Of a DNA stretch of 64,000 nt, positions 45,943-55,036 are shown one piece after another (within the stretch, counting starts at the first letter, position 1; every line of letters begins with the position of its first letter). The DNA lies in contig NZ_JAHCLR010000022.1 of assembly GCF_018455725.1 (NCBI RefSeq), positions 1-64,000 of the forward strand. The letters are read 5' to 3'. Below the pieces are notes generated by a model. That model was not told the DNA's origin and did no database searches. It saw nothing but the letters and a program-made list of their open reading frames with translations. The stretch comes from Mycolicibacter acidiphilus. GTDB taxonomy: Bacteria; Actinomycetota; Actinomycetes; Mycobacteriales; Mycobacteriaceae. Both the position numbers and the translations under genes were made by a program.

Positions 45943-46102
45943 CGTCGCCCCCGTCAGCCGCTACCGCGAACCCCGAACCGGCGTCTAGTTAACCGGTGCG
46001 ACTTATCGCAAACCAACCTACCAGGATTGAAACAGGAATGATTTTCCGTGACTTGGAACACAAGTCGATCGGCCGGGTGCGCAGATCCCCTCGGACAACG
46101 AA

Positions 46103-46130
46103 ATCGGGCCCGCTCGAAAGCGGGCCCGAT
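46103..46130 (-). terminator. Terminator downstream of tRNA-Tyr
   Basis: A perfect 12-bp stem (46103-46114 with 46119-46130) around a CGAA loop lies six bases after the tRNA 3' end on the minus strand and is followed by TTTCGTTGT. It is a strong hairpin with a short T-rich tail. Confidence 0.8.
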
Positions 46131-46136
46131 CTTCGG

Positions 46137-46219
46137 TGGCAGGTACAGGATTCGAACCTGTGTAGGCTTTCGCCGACGGATTTACAGTCCGCTTCCATTG
46201 GCCGCTCGGACAACCTGCC
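46137..46219 (-). tRNA. tRNA-Tyr (anticodon GTA)
   Basis: A class II tRNA. The acceptor arms GGCAGGT and ACCTGCC pair fully. The anticodon loop CTGTAAA carries GTA, the variable arm GGC-GAAA-GCC forms a stem, and the T-loop GGTTCGAATCC is standard. CCA is not encoded. It is read by the minus strand and the terminator hairpin follows at 46103-46130. tRNA-Tyr is expected near yajQ in mycobacteria by memory. Confidence 0.97.
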
Positions 46220-46291
46220 GTATTGCGAGTAGCAGACTACAACGAGGATGGTCTCAACACGCAAACGGCCACGACCAAGGAGAGACACCTC

Positions 46292-46783
46292 ATGGCGGAT
46301 TCATCGTTCGACATCGTCAGCAAGGTTGACCGGCAGGAGGTCGACAACGCGCTGAACCAGGCCGCCAAGGAACTGGCCACCCGGTTCGACTTCCGCGGCA
46401 CCGACACCACCATCGCCTGGAAGGGCGAGGAGAACATCGAACTTGTCAGCTCCACCGAGGAGCGCGTCAAGGCCGCCGTGGACGTGTTCAAGGAGAAGCT
46501 GATCCGCCGGGACATCTCGATGAAGGCGTTCGACGCCGGCGACCCGCAGGCCTCCGGCAAGACCTACAAGGTCAGCGGCAGCATCAAGGAGGGCATCTCC
46601 GGCGAGCAGGCAAAGAAGATCAACAAGCTGATCCGCGACGAGGGCCCCAAGGGCGTCAAGTCCCAGGTGCAGGGCGACGAGATCCGGGTGTCGTCGAAGA
46701 AGCGCGACGACCTGCAGGCCGTGATCGCGCTGCTCAAGGGTGCCGATCTGGACGTGGCGCTGCAGTTCGTCAACTACCGATAG
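46292..46783 (+). CDS. yajQ: YajQ-family nucleotide-binding protein
   Basis: A 163-residue protein of the YajQ (DUF520) family; [19 protein letters not shown] at the start and [18 protein letters not shown] are conserved. Some members bind cyclic di-GMP or tRNA; a mycobacterial role is unknown. ATG 46292 has AAGGAG ten bases upstream; the open frame to 46223 overlaps the tRNA region. It is divergent from tRNA-Tyr. The M. tuberculosis counterpart is Rv0566c. Confidence 0.95.
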   Translation: MADSSFDIVSKVDRQEVDNALNQAAKELATRFDFRGTDTTIAWKGEENIELVSSTEERVKAAVDVFKEKLIRRDISMKAFDAGDPQASGKTYKVSGSIKEGISGEQAKKINKLIRDEGPKGVKSQVQGDEIRVSSKKRDDLQAVIALLKGADLDVALQFVNYR

Positions 46784-46827
46784 CCGTCCGATTACCCAAC
46801 CAACCGGTCGGTGCCTAGGCTGGCCCC

Positions 46828-48300
46828 GTGACTGAAGACACTCTCGACGTCGTCATCATCGGCGCGGGCATCTCCGGTATCGGCGCGGCCTACCGCATCA
46901 CCAAGCGCAACCCCGGCACCAGCTACGTCATCCTGGAGCGCCGCGAGCGGATCGGCGGCACCTGGGACCTGTTCCGCTACCCCGGCGTGCGCTCGGACAG
47001 CAGCATCTTCACGCTCTGCCTGCCGTACGAGCCGTGGACCGGCCGGGCGCGAGTCGCCGACGGCACCCAGATCCGCGAGTACCTGACCGAGGCGGCGGCC
47101 AAGTACGGCATCGACCGCCACATCCGGTTCAACAGCTACGTCCGTTCCGCCGACTGGGACTCGGCAACCGACACCTGGACGGTCACCGTCGACGAGGGTG
47201 GCGAAGCACGGACCTATCGGAGCCGGTTCGTGTTCTTCGGCTCCGGCTACTACAACTACGACGACGGCTACACCCCGGACTTCCCGGGGATCGAGAGCTA
47301 CACCGGCACCGTGGTGCACCCGCAGCACTGGCCGGCGGACCTGGACTACACCGGCAAGAAGGTCGTGGTGATCGGCAGTGGCGCCACCGCGATGTCGCTG
47401 GTGCCGGCGATGGCCGAGGACGCCGCGCAGGTCACCATGCTGCAGCGCACCCCCACCTACCTGATCTCGGCGTCGAACTACAGCAAGTTCATCGACGTCG
47501 TCGCAAAGGTGTTCCCGCGCAAGGTGGCGCACCCGATCATCCGATTCACGATGGCGTTCTTCGAGGCCGTCATCTGGTTCGTCGCCCGCACCAGCCCGCC
47601 GGCCCTGAAGGCGATCCTGCGCCGGCAGGCGGTGACGAACCTGCCGCCCGGCTACCCCGTCGACGTCGACTTCAAGCCGCCGTACGAGCCGTGGGACCAG
47701 CGACTGTGCCTGATCCCGGACGCCGACCTGTACACCGAGATCAGTGCCGGGCGCGTCACGGTGGTCACCGACCGGATCGACCGTTTCGACGACACCGGCA
47801 TCGTGCTGCAGTCCGGTCGGCGCCTGGACGCCGACGTCGTCGTCACCGCCACCGGACTGCAACTGCAGGCGCTGGGCGGAGTGCGAATCAGCTTGGACGG
47901 CACCGAGATCAAGCCGACAGACCGGTTCGTCTACAAGGCGCACATGCTCGAGGACGTGCCGAACCTGTTCTGGTGCGTCGGCTACACCAATGCGTCGTGG
48001 ACGCTGCGCGCCGACATCACCGCCCGGGCCACCGCGAAGCTGATCGGCTACATGAAGGCCCGCGGGTATACGCACGCCTACCCCGACTCCGACCACCGGC
48101 CGATGCAGGAGAAGTCGGCCTGGGACCTGCAGGCCGGCTACGTGCTCCGCGCACCGCACGCGCTGCCCAAGTCCGGCACGAAACGGCCGTGGAACGTACG
48201 GCAGAACTACTTCGCCGACGCCCTCGACTACCGCTTCGACCGGATCGAGGAGGCGATGGTGTTCGGGCGGGCCGGTGAAAGGACCCCGCTCGCAGGCTGA
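46828..48300 (+). CDS. Flavin-containing Baeyer-Villiger-type monooxygenase
   Basis: A 490-residue FAD monooxygenase. IIGAGISGIGAAY binds FAD, IGSGATAMSL binds NADPH, and FPGIESYTGTVVHPQHW is the Baeyer-Villiger fingerprint (F-x-G-x-x-x-H-x-x-x-W with a small variation). It resembles EthA and the Rv0565c protein, which activates thioamide prodrugs. The substrate here may be a ketone or thioether. The start ATG or GTG at 46828 follows CCCCGTG without a clear ribosome site. It is followed convergently by the lipoprotein gene. Confidence 0.92.
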   Translation: MTEDTLDVVIIGAGISGIGAAYRITKRNPGTSYVILERRERIGGTWDLFRYPGVRSDSSIFTLCLPYEPWTGRARVADGTQIREYLTEAAAKYGIDRHIRFNSYVRSADWDSATDTWTVTVDEGGEARTYRSRFVFFGSGYYNYDDGYTPDFPGIESYTGTVVHPQHWPADLDYTGKKVVVIGSGATAMSLVPAMAEDAAQVTMLQRTPTYLISASNYSKFIDVVAKVFPRKVAHPIIRFTMAFFEAVIWFVARTSPPALKAILRRQAVTNLPPGYPVDVDFKPPYEPWDQRLCLIPDADLYTEISAGRVTVVTDRIDRFDDTGIVLQSGRRLDADVVVTATGLQLQALGGVRISLDGTEIKPTDRFVYKAHMLEDVPNLFWCVGYTNASWTLRADITARATAKLIGYMKARGYTHAYPDSDHRPMQEKSAWDLQAGYVLRAPHALPKSGTKRPWNVRQNYFADALDYRFDRIEEAMVFGRAGERTPLAG

Positions 48301-48301
48301 T

Positions 48302-48880
48302 TCAGTTGCCGGTGAACTCGTCGGTGATGTCGTGCCAGCCGCTGTCATCGCGGTGGTCGTTCATGTTGCGGCATTCGCCGAAGACCTGTGCGATACCACG
48401 TTCCTTGTTCCGCCTACCGACGACCACTGTCGCACCGGCTTTATGCAGGCTGTCGCCGAAAGGACGCTTACCTGGCACCGGGCCCTCACCCCAGCCGGGC
48501 TGATCCGCCATCGTTGAGAGAATCCGCTCGAAATACGCACCGCTATCGCCATCGGATGGCAGTTTGAACACCATGTCGACCCGGCCGTGATACGGGGGTT
48601 CACCCTGGTCATTGCACCACTCCCACGCGAACGTCACACGGGTGACCTGCAGGCCTGCGGCCCTGGCGATCTCCTTGGCCGGATCGACGACCTGTGCTCG
48701 AGACTGCTCATCGGAGAGCGGTTCCACGGGATGAGCGGGACCCGTTGCGCCCTTATGAAACGGAGACATCGACGAACACCCTCCTACTGCCACCGCCACT
48801 GCCACTGCCACTGCCACTGCGGCCAATCCTGCCGCGATCACAGGTCGGCGGTGACTATTTCGATGGCGGTTAGAACTCAT
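48302..48880 (-). CDS. Lipoprotein with a repeat-encoded signal peptide
   Basis: A 192-residue protein beginning at ATG 48880, which overlaps the end of the DUF1023 gene by 11 bases. The signal has an Ala-Val repeat and the lipobox VGGC, after which the mature protein starts at Cys. The mature part (FAWEWCNDQGEPPYHGRVDMVF) is beta-rich and unrecognised. Overlap suggests it is co-expressed with the DUF1023 hydrolase upstream; lipoproteins of this sort often follow these hydrolases in mycobacteria. It ends 1 base before the monooxygenase stop. Confidence 0.85.
   Translation of the reverse strand: MSSNRHRNSHRRPVIAAGLAAVAVAVAVAVAVGGCSSMSPFHKGATGPAHPVEPLSDEQSRAQVVDPAKEIARAAGLQVTRVTFAWEWCNDQGEPPYHGRVDMVFKLPSDGDSGAYFERILSTMADQPGWGEGPVPGKRPFGDSLHKAGATVVVGRRNKERGIAQVFGECRNMNDHRDDSGWHDITDEFTGN
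48789..48822. repeat. Hexanucleotide repeat within the lipoprotein signal peptide
   Basis: GCCACT/GCCACC units are repeated about five times here, coding for the alternating Ala-Val hydrophobic core. Because the unit is 6 bases, slippage would change signal length without changing frame. Confidence 0.75.
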
Positions 48881-50726
48881 GGCCACTTGTTCCAGGTCGA
48901 TCTGCTTCCGGATCTTGAATCGGCGATTGCAGTGTCGGTACGGGTCTGTCACCGAATGGAGTATGCACCGACCCGGTGCCGAGAATCGGCGCATCCGTTC
49001 TGGGCGCAGCAAGCATTCCATCGTTCGCTAGATCGGCCCCGTGCCCGGTTGCGATGTCGGTCATTCCGCGCAGTGCTTCGCCGCCGACTTCGTAGTAGTG
49101 CGAGTGGTCGCCGGGGTTGAGGCCGTTCGCATCCGGGATTTCAGCCCGAAAGCGGGTCGCCCCGAAGCCGTCATGAGCAGGGTCGGTGCCGAGCCCGGCG
49201 GATGTCCCCAGCGGGTGCCCCAGTGCGTCGTTGAGCGGATTGGTCCAACTGTGCCCCTCCCCGATCCAGCCAACCGGATCGGTGGAGGCGTCACCGACGT
49301 AGACCTGCCCGCCGTTGAGGTGGAAGTCCGCGGCGTTCTTCGCCAGGTCGGTGCCCGGGCAGCCCAGCAGCACAGCATCATTGGCCTGCATGCCGGAGTT
49401 CGCGAATGCGTCGGCGACCGTCGTCGACCCGTAGGAATGCCCGATCACGGTGACGTGCTGGGGGACACCGCTCTCGTGCGTGGCGCTCAGGCTGTTGACA
49501 TCCCAGGCCAGCAGATCACCGCCGGTCCTCGCCAGACCCGGGTTCGCGATGTTCGGATCGGTGAAACTCGCCGGAGTGTCGTACCCCATCCAGGCGATCA
49601 CCGCGGTCGGATGGCTCGGATCGGCGAACGACGACTGGTCGTAGAGGTTGATCGCGTCGTTGTGACCGTCGGAGAGCCAACCATCACGGACACTGCTTCC
49701 AGTGCCGGGCACGATCACGGCGGTGTTCGGGGACTTGTCGGGGTTGCCGATCGCGATCGCGGCCTTACCCTTGCCGTTGATCGCCAACGGATCGTAAGCC
49801 CAGAGCATGGTGGGCCGCAGATCCTTCTTTTCTTCATCACTGATCTCGCTGTACCGCCGATGGTCCTTACTGGTGTCGATCCCCATGTCGTGCAGCAGAC
49901 CCTCCTGGGTCTTCTGCGCATTGTGATACCGGGTGATGTCGGCATCCGAAAGTCCGTATTTCGCAGGGTTGTTCACCACGTCGTCGACCGACACGCCGCG
50001 CTGCTGCGCGAGATGCTCGACCCGGTCGAGGTCGTCGTCCATCACCGCGACGTTGACCGGGTCGCGGACGTCGGCCGGGATGCCGGCGAGGTTGCCGAGC
50101 AACGCCGGGTGTTGCCGGATCAACTCCTGGCGCTGGTCGTCGGTGAGCGAATCCCACCAGCGCTTGACGTCTTCGGGGCTGGTGTCCGGCGACGGGATCG
50201 CGATCTCGTCTCCCCCGACCTTGACCGGCGGATTCGGAATCGACGAACCCCGCGCCTGGTCGATGGCGGCCGCGGTGGCCTGGTCGACGTCATCGAAGAG
50301 TTGCAGCAACTTCTGCAGTAACTGGGTGGCCTTCTCCGCAATGCTCTGCAGATACTTGCCGATAAGCCACTGGTGCGGTTCGACCACACCGGCATCGCTG
50401 ACCGAGAATCCGAGCTTCGCTAGCGTCTCGACCATCTCCACGATCGCGCGGCGCAGTGCCGAGAGTTGATCGCCGCCGTTTTCCAGGGCGGACTCCAATG
50501 CCCGCAGCCGCGTGAGGAATCGCTCCTCCTTGCCGATGAGCTGCAGCCCCTTGTTCAGCCCGGCGCCCGCCGCATCCCCCTGCCAGGACTGCTGCAGCCG
50601 GGCCAGATCCTCGCGCTCGCCGGCGATGACGGTTTCCAGCTGACTGATCTTGCCGGACATATCACCGGCGGCGTCGATCAGCGTGCTAGGGCGGGAGGCT
50701 TTGACCGTAGACACCGAAACGGTCAT
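48870..50726 (-). CDS. DUF1023 alpha/beta hydrolase with WXG-like helical N-terminus
   Basis: A 618-residue protein. The N-terminal ~130 residues are helical and include SWQGDAAG, a W-x-G motif like those of ESX substrates. The C-terminal hydrolase (DUF1023) has the nucleophile elbow GHSYGSTTV. The C-terminus is Gly/Pro-rich. Similar proteins are exported by mycobacterial ESX systems, but no signal peptide is visible and export is an inference. It overlaps the lipoprotein gene by 11 bases downstream. Its promoter region lies between 50727 and gpsA. Confidence 0.85.
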   Translation of the reverse strand: MTVSVSTVKASRPSTLIDAAGDMSGKISQLETVIAGEREDLARLQQSWQGDAAGAGLNKGLQLIGKEERFLTRLRALESALENGGDQLSALRRAIVEMVETLAKLGFSVSDAGVVEPHQWLIGKYLQSIAEKATQLLQKLLQLFDDVDQATAAAIDQARGSSIPNPPVKVGGDEIAIPSPDTSPEDVKRWWDSLTDDQRQELIRQHPALLGNLAGIPADVRDPVNVAVMDDDLDRVEHLAQQRGVSVDDVVNNPAKYGLSDADITRYHNAQKTQEGLLHDMGIDTSKDHRRYSEISDEEKKDLRPTMLWAYDPLAINGKGKAAIAIGNPDKSPNTAVIVPGTGSSVRDGWLSDGHNDAINLYDQSSFADPSHPTAVIAWMGYDTPASFTDPNIANPGLARTGGDLLAWDVNSLSATHESGVPQHVTVIGHSYGSTTVADAFANSGMQANDAVLLGCPGTDLAKNAADFHLNGGQVYVGDASTDPVGWIGEGHSWTNPLNDALGHPLGTSAGLGTDPAHDGFGATRFRAEIPDANGLNPGDHSHYYEVGGEALRGMTDIATGHGADLANDGMLAAPRTDAPILGTGSVHTPFGDRPVPTLQSPIQDPEADRPGTSGHEF

Positions 50727-50871
50727 GCGGCTGACTCTCTCCGGCGGTTGGGGAAAACGGTTAGACCGAAACTATCACCGGTCCGAGCGGCTACCCTGCA
50801 CCAATTTCGGAGATCAGGCTGAGTTCGCCAACCGCCGGTGCGGCGGCGTCGGCGCCAATACCCTGAGCGAC

Positions 50872-51894
50872 ATGGCTGTTACTCGCACTCCCAAGGTCGT
50901 GGTGCTCGGCGGTGGTTCGTTCGGGACGACCGTGGCGTCGATCTGTTCGCGGCGCGCGCCGACGCTGCAGTGGGTGCGTTCGGCGCCGACCGCCGCCGAC
51001 ATCAACGACAACCATCGCAACAGCCGCTACCTGGGCAACGAGGTGGTGCTCTCGGAAACATTGCGCGCCACCACCGATTTCGCCGAGGCCGCGCACAGCG
51101 CTGACGTCGTGGTGATGGCCGTGCCGTCGCACGGGTTCCGCGGGGTGCTCGAAGAACTCGCGACCGAACTGCGGCCGTGGGTACCGGTGGTGTCCCTGGT
51201 CAAGGGCCTGGAGCAGGGCACCAACATGCGGATGTCGCAGATCGTCGACGAAGTGCTGCCCGGCCACCCGGCGGGCATCCTGGCCGGGCCCAACATCGCC
51301 CGGGAGGTGGCCGACGGCTACGCGGCGGCGGCGGTGCTGGCGATGCCCGACCAACACCTGGCGGCCGAACTGGCACTGCTGTTCCACACCCGGCGGTTCC
51401 GGGTGTACACCAGCGACGACGTGACCGGGGTGGAGCTGTCCGGCGCGCTGAAGAACGTCTACGCGATCGCGGTGGGGATGGGCTACTCGCTGGGCATCGG
51501 CGAGAACACCCGGGCCCTGGTGATGTCACGGTCGGTGCGGGAGATGGCCAAGCTCGGCGAGGCGATGGGCGGCGCCCGCGACACGTTCGCCGGGCTCGCC
51601 GGCATGGGAGACCTGATCGTCACCTGCACCAGCCAGCGCAGCCGCAACCGCTACGTCGGCGAACAGCTCGGCTCGGGCAAGTCGATCGACGAGATCATCG
51701 CCTCGATGAGCCAGGTCGCCGAGGGGGTGCGCGCCGCCAGCGTGGTCATGGAGTTCGCCGCCCAGTACGGGATCACGATGCCGATCGCCCGGGAGGTCGA
51801 CGCGGTGATCAACCACGGCTCGACGGTGGAGCAGGCCTACCGCGGGCTGATGGCCGAGACCCCCGGACACGAGGTCGACGGCAGCGGGTTCTGA
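50872..51894 (+). CDS. gpsA: Glycerol-3-phosphate dehydrogenase [NAD(P)+]
   Basis: A 340-residue enzyme that reduces dihydroxyacetone phosphate to glycerol-3-phosphate for phospholipid synthesis. VVVLGGGSFGTTVAS binds the nucleotide, SLVKGLEQG and GPNIAREVADG are GpsA motifs, and ALKNVYAIAVGM contains the catalytic Lys. ATG 50872 is chosen; the frame open to 50650 is an extension with no conserved content. A TACCCT -10 box a few bases upstream of the ATG (about 50860) would make the mRNA nearly leaderless. It matches Rv0564c and is followed by a terminator. Confidence 0.95.
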   Translation: MAVTRTPKVVVLGGGSFGTTVASICSRRAPTLQWVRSAPTAADINDNHRNSRYLGNEVVLSETLRATTDFAEAAHSADVVVMAVPSHGFRGVLEELATELRPWVPVVSLVKGLEQGTNMRMSQIVDEVLPGHPAGILAGPNIAREVADGYAAAAVLAMPDQHLAAELALLFHTRRFRVYTSDDVTGVELSGALKNVYAIAVGMGYSLGIGENTRALVMSRSVREMAKLGEAMGGARDTFAGLAGMGDLIVTCTSQRSRNRYVGEQLGSGKSIDEIIASMSQVAEGVRAASVVMEFAAQYGITMPIAREVDAVINHGSTVEQAYRGLMAETPGHEVDGSGF

Positions 51895-51965
51895 ACAGCC
51901 GGTGAATACCAGCAAACTATCCGATTACGGTCTGCGGACGAAAAGGCTGCGACAGTGACGGGGCA

Positions 51966-51997
51966 CACCGCGAAAATTTAAGTTCGCTGTGTTTTTT
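51966..51997 (+). terminator. Intrinsic terminator after gpsA
   Basis: A stem formed by CAC-C-GCGAA and TTCGC-T-GTG around an 8-base loop (51966-51991, one mismatch) is followed by six T residues (51992-51997). Such a classical U-tract terminator is uncommon in this genome. The whole spacer is AT-rich. Confidence 0.7.
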
Positions 51998-52041
51998 ATT
52001 CTTGGTTTGCGCTGGCATTTTGTCGCTCAATACCCTCGACG

Positions 52042-53577
52042 GTGACCATTCAACCACCCGTCGCCGGACCTGCGACGGGCAGATCGAGGGAGCAGACGAT
52101 TCTCACCGAGCAAACGGCCATTCACGACGCCAAGGACGCCGTTGACCGCTTGACTCCACGGCTGCGATCGCTCTGCCGTTACGACCTGCCGGCTTCGCTG
52201 GTGGTGTTCCTGGTCGCGCTGCCGCTGTCACTGGGCATCGCGATCGCATCCGACGCACCGGTGCTGGCCGGTCTGATCGCCGCGATCGTCGGCGGGATCC
52301 TCGCCGGCGCGCTGGGCGGATCGCCGCTGCAGGTGAGCGGCCCCGCGGCCGGGCTGACCGTGATCGTCGCCGATCTGGTGGCCCAGTTCGGCTGGGCGGT
52401 GACCTGCCTGATCACCGCCGGCGCGGGCGCCGTGCAGATCGCACTGGGACTGAGCCGGGTGGCACGGGCGGCGCTGGCGATCTCGCCGGTCGTCGTGCAC
52501 GCGATGCTGGCCGGCATCGGCATCACGATCGCCCTACAGCAGACCCATGTGCTGCTCGGTGGCTCGTCGAAGAGCGACGCCTGGCACAACGTGATCGGCC
52601 TGCCGGACCAGATCGTCGGCGCGCACGGCGGCGGCCTGATCCTGGGCGTGCTGGTGATCGCCGTGCTGGTCGGCTGGCGCTGGGTTCCGGCGCCGCTGTC
52701 GCACCTGCCCGGCCCGCTGGTGGCCATCACCGGCGCCACAGTCCTGTCGCTGGCCTTCCCGTTCCACGTCGCCCGCATCCACCTGGACGGATCGCTGCTC
52801 GACGCGCTGGCGCTGCCCGGCCTGCCCGACGGCCACTGGGGTGCGGTGGCGATGGGCGTGCTGACGGTGGCGCTGATCGCCAGCGTGGAGAGTCTGCTGT
52901 CGGCGGTGTCGGTGGACCGGTTGCACCGCGGTGCACGCACCGACTTCAACCGCGAGCTGATCGGACAGGGCGCGGCCAACGTCGCCTCCGGGATGCTCGG
53001 CGGCCTGCCGGTCACCGGGGTGATCGTCCGCAGTTCCACCAACGTCAGCGCCGGGGCACGCTCACGGGCGTCGACGATCCTGCACGGCGTCTGGATCCTG
53101 CTGTTCGCGGTGCCGTTCGCGGCGGTGATCCAGCAGATCCCGACCGCGGCACTGGCCGGGCTGCTGATCGTGATCGGCGCCCAGCTGCTCAAGCCCGCCC
53201 ACCTGCAGGCCGCCCGGCGCAACGGCGACGTCACGGTGTACGTCGTGACCGCGATCTGCGTGGTCTTCGTCAACCTGCTGCACGGCGTGCTGATCGGGCT
53301 GGCGCTGGCGATCGTGATGACCGGGTGGCGGGTGATCCGGTCGAAGATCACCGCCGAGCACATCGGCGACGCCTGGTACGTCCGGGTATCGGGGATCTGC
53401 ACGTTCCTGTCGGTGCCGAAGCTGACCGGGGTGCTGATCCAGATTCCGGGCGGCGCGTCGGTCACCCTGGACATCGCGGCCACCTACCTCGACCATGCGG
53501 CGCAGCAGGCGATCGACGACTGGACCCACCAGCATCAGGGCACCGGCGGCAGCGTGGACCTCACCCGGCTGCAGTAG
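52042..53577 (+). CDS. SulP-family anion transporter
   Basis: A 511-residue protein with ten or more membrane helices of the SulP (SLC26) type, for example LVVFLVALPLSLGIAIASDAP at the first helix and GGSPLQVSGPAAGLTV in the conserved loop. The C-terminus (about 430-511) is a short STAS-like domain ending VDLTRLQ. Likely substrates are bicarbonate or sulfate. No carbonic anhydrase is fused. Start GTG 52042 at a CTCGACG run. Two dispersed-repeat copies and the HicB gene lie immediately downstream. Confidence 0.9.
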   Translation: MTIQPPVAGPATGRSREQTILTEQTAIHDAKDAVDRLTPRLRSLCRYDLPASLVVFLVALPLSLGIAIASDAPVLAGLIAAIVGGILAGALGGSPLQVSGPAAGLTVIVADLVAQFGWAVTCLITAGAGAVQIALGLSRVARAALAISPVVVHAMLAGIGITIALQQTHVLLGGSSKSDAWHNVIGLPDQIVGAHGGGLILGVLVIAVLVGWRWVPAPLSHLPGPLVAITGATVLSLAFPFHVARIHLDGSLLDALALPGLPDGHWGAVAMGVLTVALIASVESLLSAVSVDRLHRGARTDFNRELIGQGAANVASGMLGGLPVTGVIVRSSTNVSAGARSRASTILHGVWILLFAVPFAAVIQQIPTAALAGLLIVIGAQLLKPAHLQAARRNGDVTVYVVTAICVVFVNLLHGVLIGLALAIVMTGWRVIRSKITAEHIGDAWYVRVSGICTFLSVPKLTGVLIQIPGGASVTLDIAATYLDHAAQQAIDDWTHQHQGTGGSVDLTRLQ

Positions 53578-53611
53578 TCACTGCCGCCCCAGTGGCACCG
53601 TGACTCAGTGG

Positions 53612-53651
53612 TGTGGGTGTGTTGGAAAACGATGTCGCATGCGCTATCACC
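53612..53651 (+). repeat. Dispersed ~40-bp repeat, copy C
   Basis: The 34 bases at 53618-53651 are the exact reverse complement of 54043-54076 (copy D). The core contains the palindrome CGCATGCG. It starts about 35 bases after the SulP stop and overlaps the HicB stop end. Confidence 0.85.
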
Positions 53652-53991
53652 AGTCGAGGAGGCTGACCGGTGGCTGGTTCGCCAGCCGCTGGATCACCCA
53701 CTGGTTCAGCGACACGTTCTGCTCGGCGGCTTCCACCGCAAGCCGGGCGTGCAGCGCCGGTGAGGTCCGGACGATGAACTTGCCGCTGTACCGCTGTTCG
53801 GTGAGCGGCGGCGGCAGTCGGTCGCCTTCCACCGACCGGTCAGCGACGTAGTCGTCGACGGCCCGCGCGGTTGCGGCGATCGCCTCGGGCATCGTCAGTG
53901 CCCACTGCGACAGCCACGGCAGTTCGATGCAGCGACAGACGTATTGCCGGTGGTCCTGTGACCATTCCGCGCGGTAGGTGTAGTTGTTCAT
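53647..53991 (-). CDS. HicB-like antitoxin without HicA
   Basis: A 114-residue protein with an N-terminal HicB-like fold (YVCRCIELPWLSQWALT) and a C-terminal Arc/MetJ-type ribbon-helix-helix segment (KFIVRTSPALHARLAVEAA, then NVSLNQWVIQRLA). HicB antitoxins usually overlap a HicA toxin gene; none is found in 53992-54126. The gene sits inside perfect inverted repeats (copies C and D), suggesting a mobile cassette. It may still repress DNA through the ribbon-helix-helix, or be a remnant. Confidence 0.82.
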   Translation of the reverse strand: MNNYTYRAEWSQDHRQYVCRCIELPWLSQWALTMPEAIAATARAVDDYVADRSVEGDRLPPPLTEQRYSGKFIVRTSPALHARLAVEAAEQNVSLNQWVIQRLANQPPVSLLDW

Positions 53992-54042
53992 GGCCGATCA
54001 GTAACCCACTCGTCGGAGTTCCCGGCAAGTCCGCGATCCACA

Positions 54043-54082
54043 GGTGATAGCGCATGCGACATCGTTTTCCAACACATCCACA
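54043..54082 (-). repeat. Dispersed ~40-bp repeat, copy D
   Basis: Exact inverted partner of copy C over 34 bases, lying 51 bases upstream of the HicB start. It also matches copy A through GCGACATCGTTTTCCA. With copy C it frames about 470 bases. Confidence 0.85.
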
Positions 54083-54126
54083 TGCCCCAGACACGGTGCC
54101 GGTGGGACCGATGGGACGCCCGGGAA

Positions 54127-54975
54127 TTATCCGCGGGCCATGTCCTCCAGCCGGCGGATCCGGTCGGCCATCGGCGGGTGGGTGGCGAACAGCGCGCCCA
54201 TCTTGTCACCGGCCCGGAACGGGTTGGCGATCATCAGGTGCGACTGGCTGGCCAGCTGCGGCTCCGGCGGCAGCGGTGCCGCCTGCACCCCGTCGGAGAT
54301 CTTGCGCAGCGCGGAAGCCAGCGCCAGCGGGTCGCCGCTGAGCACCGCGCCGGACTCGTCGGCCTGGTACTCCCGTGACCGCGACACCGCCATCCGCACC
54401 ACCGAGGCCGCCAGCGGCCCCACCAGCGCCACCAGCAGCGCCGCCAGCGGGTTGCCGTCCCGGCGGTTGCCCATGAACATCGCCATGTTGGCCAGGCCGG
54501 TGATCACCGAGGCCATCGCGCCGGCCACGCAGGAGATCAGGATGTCGCGGTTGTACACGTGCGACAGTTCGTGGCCGAGCACCGCGCGCAGTTCCCGCTC
54601 GTCGAGGATGCGCAGGATTCCGCTGGTGCAGCAGACCGCGGCGTGCCGCGGGTTGCGTCCGGTGGCGAACGCGTTCGGGGCGTCGGTGTCGCTGATGTAG
54701 AGCCGCGGCATCGGCTGGTGTGCGGTGGTGGCCAGCTCCCGCACGATCCGGTAGATCGCCGGCGCTTGCACCTCGGTGACCGGCTGCGCGTGCATGGCCC
54801 GCAGCGCCAGCTTGTCGCTGTTGAAATAGGTGTAGGCGTTCATGCCGACCGCGAACAGCACCGCCAGCCACATCTGGGTGGGACCGAACGCCCGGCCGAC
54901 CAGGACGATCACCGCCGACATACCGAACAGCAGGAGGAATGTCTTGGCGGTGTTGTGGTGCGGATGCCAGGTCAT
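54127..54975 (-). CDS. htpX: Membrane zinc metalloprotease HtpX
   Basis: A 282-residue M48 protease with two N-terminal membrane segments, catalytic HELSHVYN near residue 143, and an additional acidic Glu in [10 protein letters not shown] as third ligand. It degrades misfolded membrane proteins. ATG 54975 is preceded by AGGAGGACTCC-like sequence, a good ribosome site. It follows grcC1 in the same direction and matches Rv0563. Confidence 0.94.
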   Translation of the reverse strand: MTWHPHHNTAKTFLLLFGMSAVIVLVGRAFGPTQMWLAVLFAVGMNAYTYFNSDKLALRAMHAQPVTEVQAPAIYRIVRELATTAHQPMPRLYISDTDAPNAFATGRNPRHAAVCCTSGILRILDERELRAVLGHELSHVYNRDILISCVAGAMASVITGLANMAMFMGNRRDGNPLAALLVALVGPLAASVVRMAVSRSREYQADESGAVLSGDPLALASALRKISDGVQAAPLPPEPQLASQSHLMIANPFRAGDKMGALFATHPPMADRIRRLEDMARG

Positions 54976-55036
54976 CGGAGTCCTCCTGAAAGGTCAGTGC
55001 CGATTAAACGCCACAAAGCTTTGGAAGGTTCCGAAT

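Noticed and set aside
45989-46288. 99-residue minus-strand frame
   Set aside because: It runs through the tRNA-Tyr gene and the terminator hairpin.
46792-48348. 518-residue minus-strand frame opposite the monooxygenase
   Set aside because: Shadow; the plus-strand product has both nucleotide-binding motifs and the Baeyer-Villiger fingerprint.
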